A stretch of 64,000 nucleotides of DNA from Fasciola hepatica (taxonomy: Eukaryota > Platyhelminthes > Trematoda > Plagiorchiida > Fasciolidae): the NCBI GenBank assembly GCA_948099385.1, contig CANUEZ040000061.1, positions 11,330,001 to 11,394,000 of the forward strand. The letters are read 5' to 3'. The position numbers were made by a program, and so were the translations under genes. The notes beneath the pieces are model-generated. The model saw only the letters and a list, made by a program, of their open reading frames with translations, was not told the DNA's origin and ran no database searches. Within the stretch, counting starts at the first letter, position 1; every line of letters begins with the position of its first letter. Below, piece by piece: positions 34,252 to 46,719 of this stretch.

Positions 34252-35103
34252 GATTTATCCAAATCAGCCGTTGAAAATGCAGTAATGACGACTTATGAAC
34301 TCCGTCAAATCCCCGGGCGTAGATTCTCGCCCAAGAGTATTTATTTTCTCAGTTTCTTCTGACTGTCGGATCTGTAAATCAATGGGTGGACATCGGATGA
34401 CGCATTCTTGTGTGTGCAGCCCATTCAGACCATGGTGGTATTCTAAATAACCTAGTGCCATGCTGCAATTCTGCATTTTTATCACCATCTTTGACAATAA
34501 TTCAGCTTTTCTCTCAATCCTTTTCGCCTCCTTTAAAACACCATCAATCAAGATTCTAACCATCTTGAATGGTTGTCCAAAAGAATATTTCAGCATTCTA
34601 CGTGCCCTGATGATATCTTTGATGGATCAAGCATCGAGCATCCTTCGATAGCACTTTTGGCCCTCCCACCACAGTAATGTATTAAATACAAAAAATCCTT
34701 GCCTAGGATCTGCAACTTTGCACTCAACAAAATTTCCGAATTGCCTCATGAATATACAGTACTGCTCGAAATGCCCATCGAGAAGGGCTAGCTCCGCTCT
34801 CGATAGGTTGAATGCTAAAACCTCGATAGTTTCAGGCGACCGCAAGAGTTTGTGTCCGTCGATCACGCTGCCATCTTGATGTTGATATCGTGAACTACAC
34901 GGATTTCTAGCTGGCCAGCTGAGACCACATCCTTGTTGAAGGGGCTCTATTTTACTTTTAGTCAACCGCAGCTCACTCTCTAATTCCATCACTCTCGTTC
35001 TACAAGCACTGGTATCAACAGACTCATTGAGATTAGAATTGTATGAACTGGCAAAGACAGAACTAGTGGACTTAGTGTTATGCAGAGAATAAGTAACACC
35101 CAC
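34252..35103 (-). pseudogene. BEL/Pao gag
   Basis: Two frames together match the gag of the plus-strand element. The first (35103-34627) has a Glu/Leu-rich coiled-coil-like region 'RVMELESELRLTKSKI', then 'LSRAELALLDGHFEQYCIFMRQFGNFVECKVADPRQGFFVFNTLL'-type sequence corresponding to 'RVELTVFDGRAERYCKF' and 'FETFVENKVTDPGQ'. The second (34596-34264) has 'LKYSFGQPFKM', 'VIKMQNCSMALGYLEY' and 'LTEFISRHYCIFNG', matching 'VRNLFGQPLKE', 'VIKMQNYSITLDHLGY' and 'LTEYLDRQTKIADS'. One frame change lies near 34600. Confidence 0.8.
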
Positions 35104-35225
35104 ACAATTCCTAGAGTCTTACGGAAATAACTCCTATTGTCTCATAAGGTCCTTGCCTCCTCGTCTGGGCGTTTCCGACGAGTGTTCTTGTCAAGACCCC
35201 ACTTGAGCACTATAAGTAATTCCTA

Positions 35226-35554
35226 GCAAATCGAGCGAAGAGTGGCCAACTCAGACGAATCCCAAAACCAGAACAAGGTTGATTCGTATTTTCTACGGTG
35301 CTAAATTGAGGTTCACAAAAGGTACAAATATACACAAACCTCAAGTATGCGGTCAAATAGACTGAACAGTATAACCCAAAGGTTCAAAGCCCGGTGGTTC
35401 AAGCGCGACGGTCAAAAACGGTCCAAGGCCAAATTCAAGCGTCTCACATGAATAAACAATCGTGCAAAAGTGCGGTGTATGGAACAGCTTTTCAAAATGA
35501 TGTCAAATATAGTCAAATCCACAAAGCAAGTAGAACCTTTGGAAGGATTCTCAC
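35226..35554 (-). repeat. BEL/Pao 5' LTR
   Basis: Direct repeat of 28492-28820, about 99% identical by eye. Located just upstream of gag on the minus strand. Further relatives of the same LTR are at 10381 and about 59345-59665. Confidence 0.85.
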
Positions 35555-38500
35555 TATTTGTTCTTTGCAGTGATACTCTGGCCCATCAGGGAGTTTAAAA
35601 GCCGTCGCATCTTTGCTTTTCGGGATAAACTTGAAGGTCTCAGCATAGGCAGGCTAAACATTCAGCATGTTCAATCTGCTATTGGTCAATATGTCTTATG
35701 GCCTTCAGGCATAATAATGGAACGAGCTCTGCGAAGTTATCGTCCAAGTTCTTGGGTCTTGCTGAGATGTCCTTAGCGCCCTGATAAATACATATCTTAG
35801 CGCGCATCCTCCCATATGCCCTTCAATGGAAGAATGCACTGTATTATCCTTCACTGTGGTTTCTCAGTTCTAATCTTCGGTCAGTATTTTCCAGTTTCAG
35901 GTATAAGACAAGTGTTGGAGTTAGTCTCAGAAATTTTCGTTACTTCCAGGGATGAGTCGCAGCAAAATGGCTACGAAAACTTCTAGAAGCCTACAAAAAA
36001 TGCGAGTGATAAACCAGACTTTTGCTTAGAGGTGTAGAGCAGCTGCTATGTGCTGAATACTCAACTGAAATTGTTGTTGAATTTGTGCAGTAAATTATTT
36101 CTCCCAATAATTATACCGAATCAGCTGAAAAATAAATTGCATCCGGTGTTACCAGGGGCACAACTATATGAAGCTAGCAGCCAGTGCCTTACTTACCCAC
36201 CGAAGACTTAGTCCAAAAAATGATAACGAAGTATATTGTTTCCTTATTTTAACCGCCAAAAAAGCCTTCACCATCCCATAGGCATATGTACAAGACCTGA
36301 ATTGAAAACTTTGTGAGTATTCCCCTTAAGGACACTCAAAGGGAGGTCGAGTTTCCCTACTGCTGCCCGCGTCCAAACAAAACCCTGGGTGGCTGAATGG
36401 AACAGCTACTTCAGAAAATGTTAGAGACTAATACTAACCTTACCAAACACCGCGAAGTAATAATTTTCGTGAACATCCCTGGTACCAGTTATGGACTGGT
36501 CAGGCCGGTTTCTTTGACCAGACGGCGCCAGATTGGCTGGGTTCACATCGTGGTGGTAAATGGTTGTGAGCCACCAAAAAACAAAATCCAGATGTAAATA
36601 CCCTGGTTTTCTTATGCGAGTGTGGAACAAACAAAGCGCGTTAACTGCTTTTGCGCCTTCTTTGTTATATAACGAAAGCCCATGTATGACAGGCGTGCTT
36701 GGTTTAATGATACTGTTTTATTTCGTACAATGTTTGGACAAGTTTATCAGATGTTTTAACCTTCACGCCTATTATAATATAGTTAACCTCACTCTTTCAT
36801 TTTTTTAGCGAAAGGCTGTTATGTATCGTTTACGTTCGTCTAAGCGAGGTATGAATTGAAATGTCCGTGGATTGCAGGTGGCGGAAGTGCCGGGAGCGAG
36901 CATCGTACAATAGTAAACTGATATAAACGATCTTCAGGTCGCCACTTCTGAGCCTCATATCTGCAAAGATCTGGCCGAGAATAAGCGGAATGTGAGAAGA
37001 GCTTTCATTGGCAAAAAGTTGCAATGGGTTGTTATTGGCCCGGAATTCCTAAAAGTAAGCCAGTTTATGACCATTAAATAATGGCAGGGGTCAGTGGTCA
37101 GCCGACGAGCTTCATTATCATTCAATCACCAGATGCCCTTCATATTAGTGACTTTAAGTGAAAGAACCCACGTTCATCACACACTGAAAAGCTTTGACCT
37201 GAGAACGCTCGGGGTCGCACCGAATCAAAAAAATATGCCGGTAATTTTTGCCTATTGCCATTTTGTTTCAACAGTAAGGGTGGGTTTTCCATTGCCTCTG
37301 TTTGCCCCAGCTCGATTTAAATGATTGTGGCCGTACTTTTTTACTCGTACGTATATATTTACATGTATCTGTGTACCTAACCACAATTCACTCAAGCTGT
37401 ACGTTGCCCAACCTTTGGGACAAACCTGGAGCTAGCCTCAAGCTTGCTCCAAGCAATGTTTGACAGAAAGAAGTTAAAATTTGATCATAAATCTGCCATA
37501 ATCACGGCTCAGTGTACGCAACTTCTCAGTCATCTGCAGCCTTCTAGTGGGCCGTTTTGTTCTACTTTATCACCTTTGGTGTTAACCTTGATATGACTTC
37601 CTCAGTCGTGGTTTCGCCCGTTGTGTGGTTTTTTATGTTTTTCCTCTGGCTTTTCACACAATGACTGAGATTCGTATACACCGTCAGCCGGTTTCCGGTC
37701 GCATTCCTACTTGGGACGGTTATCACAGCCGAAGGAGCCCATGTGAGCCATAGGTGGGCCAAGCCATCAGCCCGAACATTTCTGCCAACGAGAGCCCCTT
37801 CCTTCCTTTTACTCAGCCAGATCTCGTTTTTCGACTTCCTACTTCTTTCTAATGCCATCGAAGTTATTCACACTGGCTTATAAGTTTACGGATAATAAAT
37901 GTAAACGGCAAATATGAATAATTCATTGGGAACGTCATGGTTGTGGCCTTCTCAACTTAAATTAACTTATACCATTAAGAAATTCACAAATGTTCGAAAG
38001 TGTGTAATAATTAGAAAATATCATGGAATTTCAGGTGAGCTTCCTCAATAAACACAACAAAATGTTGTGCTCAGAGTTAATATATTTTTCCAGTGTAGCG
38101 CTGTATAATAGGCCACTTGGGACAGTTTTCTGATTTGACTGCGACGAACAACGTGTCACCTGGAGGGAAGTACTCTTGGAAGACCTATTGACTCATCGCA
38201 GCGCTAACAAGTGAGTTCAAGGGTCGTGTAGAGGTATCCAGCCTTTTTGGAAGCGACCCTTTTATTTTGCATTGTTTGCGCGCCGATGTGTAGTAACCTA
38301 GACCGTTGTCTTCCGCGGGGGTTACTAGTGGGCATTCAGCAAAACGGGAAGAGCAACCCCACGGGCCGAAATTCAGTGAGTGCATTAGAGGACACCATAC
38401 TGTCATTATTCGGAAAACAAAGTGGCTGCCGTGAACCTTCTCAAAACAGATGGAGCATACTACACTAAGCGATAGTGTCTTGTGGTCCAACCTAGATGGT

Positions 38501-38930
38501 CGTTAGGCCGACAGCAGGCTTTCGGGCCAGAGAACATTGTCGAGTGAGCTGACCTGTGTTGCATGTAAATTGAATGTGTTATTCTCACTGCTAGGACGAT
38601 TGTTGTTTTAATATGCAAATAGTGAATATATATAAAGAGGGATACGAGCATTCTTCTACTGGCCGAAGTGGCTGCTTTTGCAAGCAGGGCCACCGTGGTT
38701 GGTCAGTAACTCGCAGAAAACATGAAGGTGAGGACTTTCGTAGCTGCCTGGGATCGTGCTTAAAGTGATCGGAGTGGGTTTTAAAGTTGAACAGCCCATA
38801 GTGAACCCGTAAGGACCAAATAAAACGGTCAGAATGGCTTCATTGGCTTTCTCAGTAGCCTTTGGCTTGTTTAATCGCCTAGCTGTAATTCTGGACAGAG
38901 TTTGATGAACTGTGGACTGTGAAGTGAGCA
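35555..38930. other. Mostly unrecognised; one possible BEL pol scrap
   Basis: A minus frame at 36421-36630 contains 'TTIYHHDVNPANLAPSGQRNR', which looks like the 'W-x-H-V-x-S-x-x-N-P-A-D-L-x-S-R-G' sequence after RNase H in BEL/Pao elements. Isolated, so only suggestive. Minus frames at 37562-37858, 38185-38490 and 38656-38931 have no motif I recognise. Confidence 0.25.
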
Positions 38931-38939
38931 AATTCAGAA

Positions 38940-39125
38940 ATGTATGGGAACCTCAGGTATGCGATCGCAAAGACTGAAAACGAGAGCCAAGTTCACGACA
39001 TTAGAAAACTGCCGCGTGAATCACACGGGCCCAAATGATTTACGACAAACTCATGTGTTGCATGCAAGTAAATAAAAATTGGTGCACAAGTGCGTGGGTG
39101 GCATGAAACGCAATTGGTATATATA
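38940..39125 (-). repeat. Possible divergent BEL-family LTR relic
   Basis: Plus-strand words 'AACCTCAGGTATGCGATCGCAAAGACTGAAAACGAG' and, about 120 bp later, 'AATAAAAATTGGTGCACAAGTGCG' resemble 'AACCTCAAGTATGCGGTCAAATAGACTGAACAG' and 'AATAAACAATCGTGCAAAAGTGCG' of the 28.5/35.2 kb LTRs with about the same spacing. The rest is too divergent to align. Confidence 0.4.
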
Positions 39126-41147
39126 ACCGATCATTTTCACGAATACAAGATATTGTGGCTTATCCTGGGAATCTTTCACACCCGGTGTATGCATCCTACC
39201 GTTTCAGATGTCGTTTTCGTGGACAGTATATAATCGAAGAACTTCTTAGTAGCTGCCGTTGCACTGCTGATGATTTCATTCTAAGGTTTGTATTTTGCTT
39301 CTCGATGCAGGGCTTAAGTCTTATTTCCGACTGCCTGCTATACGGCCCTGCGTAGTGCGTGCAAATGAGTTTGTAATTAGCCCATAGCCTTCCGCGGACT
39401 GTTACCGATCATGCAATCTTTGGCTCCCTGCTAGGCAGCCGGCTCTTATTTCCTTGCCTTGTCTCTGGAGCAAACTCGTCCTTCAAGCTTATTAGCCCAG
39501 TTTATCGCTCTCTACCACTGCTACACAGATAACCCGGCACCTCCGGCACCTCCGGCGCCAGCATTTGCCCTCTGCCCTTGCCTTCAGTTGATCGCCGTCT
39601 ACTCCAGCAAGTTCCGAACCAACCTAGATTATGCTTTGTTTTGCCCTACAGCGAACACTGCTCGCAGGAATCTGTGATGGCTTTTCCCCAGTGTCTTCTT
39701 ATCATCAAAGAGGTGACTTTAGATGAAGATCTGAAAAAGAATGTGTCTAGCTTGCGCGAGCTGCTCACCTCAGAGGAGATTCCCTCTCTCACCCGAGGTG
39801 CAAGGAAGTCCTTGTGAAGCCTTATCACGGGAACATATTGATGATCCTCTTGAGGGCCCACTCATTATTCCATTGAATTTCCAGATGGCTCATGTCTCTC
39901 AATATGATGAAGCTCATCGACCAACCCATTACCGTCCGTAGAAGCCGGAATAGTTCAGGGTCTTCCTTCCTATCTGTTTGCAGTGTCCTACAAGAGCCGT
40001 CGGCCCGGGGGAATGCAACATGCATTGGCTTGCATTTTGGGCATTACTAGTGTAAACTTGACCTCCAACTGATCACATTCAGCCCCCGCTGGAAGGATTA
40101 CCTTTCCACGACGCCTACCTCCCATTCTATTTTGTCTGAGGGCATTGTAGCCCAAAGTTGCACAGCGCTTCGCGTCTTCCTCCGCAAAGTCCCCCTGATA
40201 GCTACATTTTCTGATCCACTCGTTCCATTCAGTAGTTCCTTTGACTTACATCCGAAGCTATAGGTACTTGCCCGATGTTCATTTGCCATAGCAACCGCGC
40301 TGTTTGTCAGTAAGGGCTCTTTGGCAACTTCCTCAATAAGCTGCCTTACGTGGGTCGGCTTTTCCTTCTAACCATTCTCAAAGTATACGGGATCATTCTT
40401 TTGTCAGAGCAATGCACGAAAAGCATACCCATTACGAAGTTTCAAGTTCCCCGAGCAGCTCAAAGTTTTGTGGGCCACGGCAGAGCAGATTTGTGAAGCC
40501 ACTCACCGCACATATCGCACCGTATATCTTTCCTAAAATACCTATTGCAACTGCTAAGTTCTCATGAATTTCAGATGCAAATGTTCGTTGTGATGTTAGA
40601 TGGAGCAAAAATGTACGAAGCAGGAAAAATGTTAGCAGTGTAAACCGGAAAGTCTAGACAATGAAGAAAGTTGCGCACAAGAACACAACTATCAGACGCA
40701 CAACGACGAAAGCTGTCAGAAAGACAGTACTTCACCGAAAATAATTCATATGGAACAAAACCCCTCTCGAATAAACCGTGCACCTTAGTTAACACAGCCT
40801 TCGGTAGTTTTGCAAAGCAACCATCGTTACTTCAATACTGGGGCAAATAACTGCCCACAGAATGGGGTATTTCAAAACCATAAACCAAACATCAACCCCT
40901 CAAAAGCGGGTGACCTGAAAGCCTAAGGGCTGGGGATGAGGTGGTGGCTGAGCCCAACATCGAGCAAAAGACCAAAGTCGGGGCTAGAGACACCACGAGG
41001 GTAGGTATCGGAAAAGTTCCGGGGGAACTCAGCGTCAGTCTACCCGAGCTACTATAGGAGGAAACATTCGGAAGCCTCTGATCTCGAACCTCCTGAGCCA
41101 CCGTCCGTTGCTAGGCCAAAATCACTTTATCAACCGTTCCTCTCTCT
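39126..41147. other. No recognisable feature
   Basis: Frames are short (up to 79 codons). A Pro-rich stretch of three near-identical 9-bp steps (CCGGCACCT CCGGCACCT CCGGCGCCA, 39534-39560) is the only local regularity. No known family. Confidence 0.3.
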
Positions 41148-41227
41148 TTGAGGGCAAAAAACGGGGTTTTCAGTAGCAGCTATCATGCCACACCTAAATT
41201 CTCGGTTAAGACAAAGTCAACCGTTAT

Positions 41228-41556
41228 CCAGAAAAGAGGAGGCGAAGCTTTTTGCTACATTGATACTCAAGCCTTGGTCAAGGCGGCGCTGGAGCTGAAA
41301 TGGGACCAGATGCAAGATACGGTGGAGGGATGGACATTGTTCGGCAACAGTGTGGAAGCTGCGACGGAGGATGTTGCTTCGTTGTGCACTGCAAGAGCAC
41401 AGGGTAAACCATCCTGGTGGAAGCTTTAGACAAGGTAGGCGCAAATCGGAAAAAGAGAGCGTGAAGCTTGCTAAACAAACCGATGATCTTCGAAAGCAGC
41501 CCGGGTTTAAAGAGGCCTACTTAATGGCCCTGAAGACAAAGACAAATTGGCGAAGG
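41228..41556 (+). repeat. RTE-like linker fragment, copy B
   Basis: Plus-strand copy of the 9245-9566 fragment, with the better open frame (41148-41429): 'VKAALELKWDQMQD', 'EDVASLCTARAQGKPSWWKL', stop, then 'QIGKREREA' and in a shifted frame 'KQPGFKEAYLMALKTKTNW'. The G-K-P-S-W-W block and basic helix are what I use to suggest the region before the RT of RTE-type elements. No RT or endonuclease is recognised on either side, so the repeat unit itself is short. Confidence 0.5.
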
Positions 41557-41560
41557 TCTA

Positions 41561-44500
41561 GCTGAGTGGTCATATGGCCTGCACTTCGCGTTATTAATCC
41601 GTTGGGAGTAGTTGTAGCAGGGACCTTGACCTGGTTGTCCGAAATGCCCTTGCAAACAACCACGCCGTCTTCGAATCGGAAGATTGCCGACGTCTTTCAT
41701 AATTGTAAGCTTTTATCGAAGGAAGATAAGGGAAATTTCAAACCGGGAACCTCTTACTGGTTATAAGTAGGTTCTAAGAAAAAACCCCGAGGTGCGAGAT
41801 TATGGCTCATTCAGGTGTAGGCAGCCAGCTGCCAAAAAACAAGCATAGTCCCATGAAGAGCCCACTGTGTTTATCAGGCCCGCTGTTTTTGCTCGACGAG
41901 CCTCCGACCCATTTAAAAGGGGGCGTACTGGTCGATGTTTGGTTTGTGGACTTTGAGTAGACCTTAGAATCTGTAAATTATCTACTTTTGCTGATCACAT
42001 CAAAGCCCGCAAGCACAAGCCCCAGGGTGCAGGCGTGGATAGAGGTATATCTAAGCGTAAGTCTTTGCTCCTCATTATATTTATGCGTAGTCAAATTAAC
42101 GGCGCCCAAAACAAAACAATATCGATACGAATATTCTGAGGTACTAGACTGGCGAAATATAAATGAAGAAAACGTACACGAACATCATTTATGCTGCCAA
42201 AACGATAACCATACGAGAATCGAAGTTCAGCAGCGTTTTATAACAAGATTGCGCACCGCAGACAGGTCCAGAGGTCAAGTCAAACTGAGTTACAGTTAAG
42301 GAACAAGCGTGATACGACCGAGCTTGTCCCAAATGGACTGAATGATGTTTGCAGTCAGAAGTGCGAAACTCAGTGGAGAATCCAGGTAAGTGGGTAATGG
42401 GCATGCACGAAAAATATTCTGTGGGCATTTTCCTCATGCGAGTGACACGGCTTGCTGCTCTGCCCAAAGAAATTCCTCCGTGATTTTCAATGCCTTGGGC
42501 TCGGGAAGTGGTCATGATTCTCGCCTTATGTACTAGCCTCACTCTCAGTACCTACACTCCTCCTGTTTGTCCCAAGTCTGCCGCTTCATCGTAGGCAATG
42601 TTTCTTGCGAATCCCCCGCAAAATTCCCCGCGAAGTTTGCAGACAGTTGTGTGGGGTCTTTCTTTCTACATACGTATGCATACGCATGCGTGTGATCGGA
42701 AAGAATAGACAATTTTTTAGGATTTCGATGAACAGGAGACTTCTTAACGAAGGAAAAGCATTCATACTGAAAATACAGGGCTCCGACGAGGAATAGAAGT
42801 AATTATATAATAATCTGAAATTTGGACCTCAGTTTTCCATTGACATTATCGTTTTAACGATGTTTGCGTTATGGAACGAGTGTCGGAGTGGAATTTTATC
42901 AGAAACCAACGGAACAGGTAAAAATCCTGTGGCAATGATCTTTCTGCAAACAGTCGATAGATAGCTGTTCCTTTGTGCAAGCTCACTTACGAACCGATTT
43001 CAGGCCGTGGAATGATCAGGAGTTTCTCCCTTGCTGCCTGTGCAAGTCGAGCCGGTAGTCAGATGGAATTAATTTCGATGTTGTGAACAGTAATCTGATG
43101 GTTGGGTGAGAAAGATTAGGTGAAAGCTGCCCCAATCGACGTCGGTAAATCAGAGACACTTTTCTTCAACATTTGCCCCCGTCGGCATTCCCCCTCCCCT
43201 ATCGCCTTCGAGCTGGCATTTCTTTCTGACTTCACTCTCCGTTTCCTGCCTTTTCCATCGGCACTCCTTAATAATCCGAAGCGGTATATCTCGAGTTGAC
43301 CTTGTTCTCCAGCCAATAGCGCAAGGTCACTTATCCTGAATGATCACTCGTTGGCGATTCAGTTCTGCCGGTGGTCTCGTAGGTTACACATTCAAACATT
43401 GTCAAGCCGCGGAAATAATGGGTGCATATCGATGTCAGCAGTTTTTATTCACCATTCGTCGTCTGACAGAAGTTGGGTGGTAAAGGTCTATTTCTCGTGA
43501 ATGTACGAGGCGCATGCAGTAAGCGCGACCAGAGTTTACAGGTAATGCATAAATACAGAATTGAATGAAATTATATCAGAGAAGTAAAAAGCAGAGTGAA
43601 GTGACTGATCAAATATGTCACCGGCTATGGTAAGTTCAAATCGATTTGATCCGCAGGGTGGAGAGTCAGGGCCACTGTAGAAAAATGCCCTGAAACGAGG
43701 TCAGCTGACTAGAACATCAAACAATGTGAAGAAACGGCTTCGAAAGAATGAAGAATGACCGGAGAATGAGATTGAGCCAGAATGATCATAACGGCTAAAT
43801 GATTTTAAGACAACCGCGGTCAAAAGCTTATGGATTCTCAAACTGGTAAGAGAATATTACACAAAAAGACGATTTAACCTTTTTCCAGTAGCAGGATTAC
43901 CTATGTTTGTTCCTCGGAAAGTGAACAGAAATGACCTTTGCTAAAAGTCAGGCGATGTTTTGTGGATGGATTCGGGAAAAATTTCACTGGATTCTTTGAA
44001 GCCTTTCTCTTGATCAGGAGGTGCGGGGCGTGCACATGACGGTCTCTTCGGGAGGAGCCAGTGAACAACTGCCTCCTATGCATCGCAAAAAATGCTTCTT
44101 TTGAGTCATCAAAAGGATAGCAGAAAGTTAGGTTTATCTGCCCGGTTTGTTGACGGTATTTTTGCCTCCGAACTGCACAGAAGGTGGAAAGCCATCTAGG
44201 TGAAGTTTGTGAGGTGATAAACAGAGTATCAAAGGTACAGCCTGGGGCTGTTTCGGGTACCCATTATGGGATAATGCGAGTGATCTGTTCGTAAAGTCCG
44301 CCTGTGATTCATTATTTTTCGCTGTAATGTGACTACAAATGCCGATCATTTGATAACTACCAACCAAGGGAGATAAAAGTATCTTCACCGTTCAGCGAGC
44401 TGCTGGAAAGAACAAAAGCTCCTTTAGTGGCCAACATTTTTGACAGCGTGAAAAACAAAACCAAACTAGATAATCGAAAGGGAGGCAAGAGTCTGGAGGG

Positions 44501-45320
44501 GTTCCAGCTGTGAATAACTGGACAGGTGTGAAGTCCACTAAAAACTTAGACCTATTTTATTAGCTCCATCTTCAGTGGTGTAAGAGTTGATAACATGGAT
44601 TTCTTTCAACACTACAAAGAAGTCGCCCTTCTTCTTCTCGAACTCCGATGGGTGGTTGAGTAAACGAACATCTAGAAGCATCTTACTTCAAAGTGGGGAG
44701 TACTTCACCGTAAAGAAAGTGTACCGCAGATTTGTCTTAGAAATTGTGACAGCCACTGAAAAACAGCCTTGTCATAATAAGTACCGAAAGTCTGTGGGTA
44801 TTCTGAGTTGTTGTGATGAGGTTGTGAGGAAAGATGGATTATTCTTTAGTCTTCGTGGAAAAAGGAGACCTAGATATAAATGTTTGCTGCGTTGACTGTG
44901 GTTCGGTTTTGTGAAATAACTTAATATTTGCCTTTTTGAATACAGCTGTGTCTTCGTAATTTATATTTGCTCGCGCTGTTCCACGTTGGAATAACTTTAT
45001 TGATCCATACTTCCAAAGTTGTCGCACAGGAGTCTTATAGACACTGGGTTTATCTTCTTGCAAAAAAAGTACTATGAAGTAATCCAGCCGGGATTCTGGC
45101 TTTCAAATTTGAGTGGGTATGTTCCGATAATTTAAAACAGCGAGATCTTTGGGGATCAAAGTCTTGTGCGGATGAATTGCTTACACTTATTTGACCGGGT
45201 TTGCTAAGGAGCCCTGGTAGTTCGAAGAACTTATGAGTAAGAATGCCACGGTCTCGGCAGAAAACTTGAATAACCAAGCAGCCCCAAGAGCCTGGTGAAG
45301 TGAGGTCCTGCCATGTTACT
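41561..45320. other. No recognisable feature
   Basis: Frames reach 117 codons (42189-42542, minus) but none shows a motif. The last kilobase (44.1-45.3 kb, minus) may be C-terminal and 3' UTR debris of the RT relic that follows, by position only. Confidence 0.3.
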
Positions 45321-45329
45321 AGCTTTTGC

Positions 45330-46020
45330 GTTCAAAGAGTGGGGGCTGAACTTCTACAATATCTTTACTCCGTCAGCTAAAAGAAGAAAACTTCCCCGGC
45401 GGATTACGCTGAATAAATCGTTTACATACGTGAGAAAGAGTGACGGCCCCAGAAAGCTGCCCTGAGTGACTAAGCTAGACAGCTTCCGGTAGTAACACTG
45501 AGCCATTTGCGTTCACTACTCGATAGCTTGAAGACAACTGAGAGGACAAACATGAATACAAGGGGTTGGCATTGCCACTGAGTTCTGCTTTGGCAACAGG
45601 GCGAGGGTAAGAAGCCCCGTCAAAAGCTTTAGTTACTTCACGAAAGGTTACAGTCATCCTTTTTCTATTATCGCCAGCCACTGAAGTACGATTTAAGAAT
45701 CGGTCGCACAAGTAGAACATGAGATTTTTGGGTTAACTAATCTGGACCGTATTTGTGAGATTATATCTGATAAGGTAGTTTGTGAACTCAGCCTTTATCA
45801 GCCTATACATGATCGTTCAGGCCATTTAGAGGTGATAGACGGGCCTACAGCCTGTTGTCTTGCTTTGCTCCCTTTTTATAAACTGAATACTTACTGAGGT
45901 TTTCTACTGGCCAGAACACAAGCCATACTGCATAGAAAAGTTAAGTTTGTTTGAGAAAACAACTGGAATATCGGGTCTGCCTTACCTGAAAATGACCTCA
46001 GGCCTGGCATCTGGCCCTGG
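45330..46020 (-). pseudogene. CR1-like reverse transcriptase relic
   Basis: Minus strand from 46020: 'PDARPEVIFR' (G-P-D start of the fingers), a broken 'RPVYHL..A..IMYRLIKAEFTNYLIRYNLTNTVQ' region, then the frame 45720-45475 with 'NRKRMTVTFREVTKAFDGASYP' (D-x-x-K-A-F-D block, first Asp replaced) and 'SSQLSSSYRVVNANGS'. Next comes 'GPSLFLTYVNDLFSVI' near 45400 and 'SFLLLADGVK' near 45370, where the catalytic A-D-D has become A-D-G. Inactive. A further divergent subfamily. Confidence 0.7.
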
Positions 46021-46719
46021 ATGGTATGGCAGTCTTATACTTGAAACCAGAGGTGATACATGGTTTGGGCCAAAGGGCACAGTAGACATGCCTTACCAGG
46101 AATAAAATTTGGACTCGTAACAACTAGAGGAGAATTACTTGTCAATGCGGATGTAAAAAACACACTGAAAGCCTTCGACATGTCCTATGCTTTTTCACAT
46201 AAGTATTACTGTAGAAAACAGAAGCAGCTGAAGTAGATCGAGTGTTTCTATGTTCCATTAGTTTAGCTAAAGTCTCCACTCTCTTGGGTTGCGCAATACT
46301 TTTTACTCTTGCTTTCTTTTATCCACCGCGAATAAAAGAGTATACGTCGTGATAGGTGAAAGGATTTTATGCATAACGAGATCTCTTACTTCGAGAAAGG
46401 CACATTTAGTTTCCAGGTTTTCTTTCCATTCGGGACTTCCTTCAGTTTTTCGTTTTTATCAAAAGCATCTTCAGGCTTGGCCATATCGAGACTGCGATTT
46501 AAGATAGGATGAAGCTTGTCTACCACTGCTGATGGTTCGCAAGACAGAAAGAATTGATTCCAATACAGGGTGCTCACAAGCGAAGGTAATTGGTCCCACT
46601 TAGGGTGATGGAACGAGCTGGCGACCGTAAGCTTTCAGCAGAGTTTTAGGGGGATAGCAAACCTACAGGTGTAGGGACCACCTCCGAGAAATTTCTGTTG
46701 GACCAGAGTGGACACCTGT

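Larger units (their letters stand above)
28492..35554 (-). mobile_element. BEL/Pao LTR retrotransposon, defective, with nested non-LTR insertion
   Basis: Two direct repeats (28492-28820 and 35226-35554) flank minus-strand gag, zinc knuckle, protease and RNase H remains, in the order expected of BEL/Pao. Compared with the plus-strand element at 59.3-64 kb, about 1 kb of RT and most or all of the integrase are missing, and a CR1-like fragment of about 3.2 kb separates gag from protease. It is therefore a non-autonomous derivative. A target-site duplication could not be called because the exact LTR ends are unclear. 28821-29788 holds no motif that I recognise. Confidence 0.8.

Noticed and set aside
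28492..35554. Direct repeats as a segmental duplication instead of LTRs
   Set aside because: They flank BEL gag, protease and RNase H in the right order and orientation, and relatives occur next to another BEL gag at 59.7 kb.
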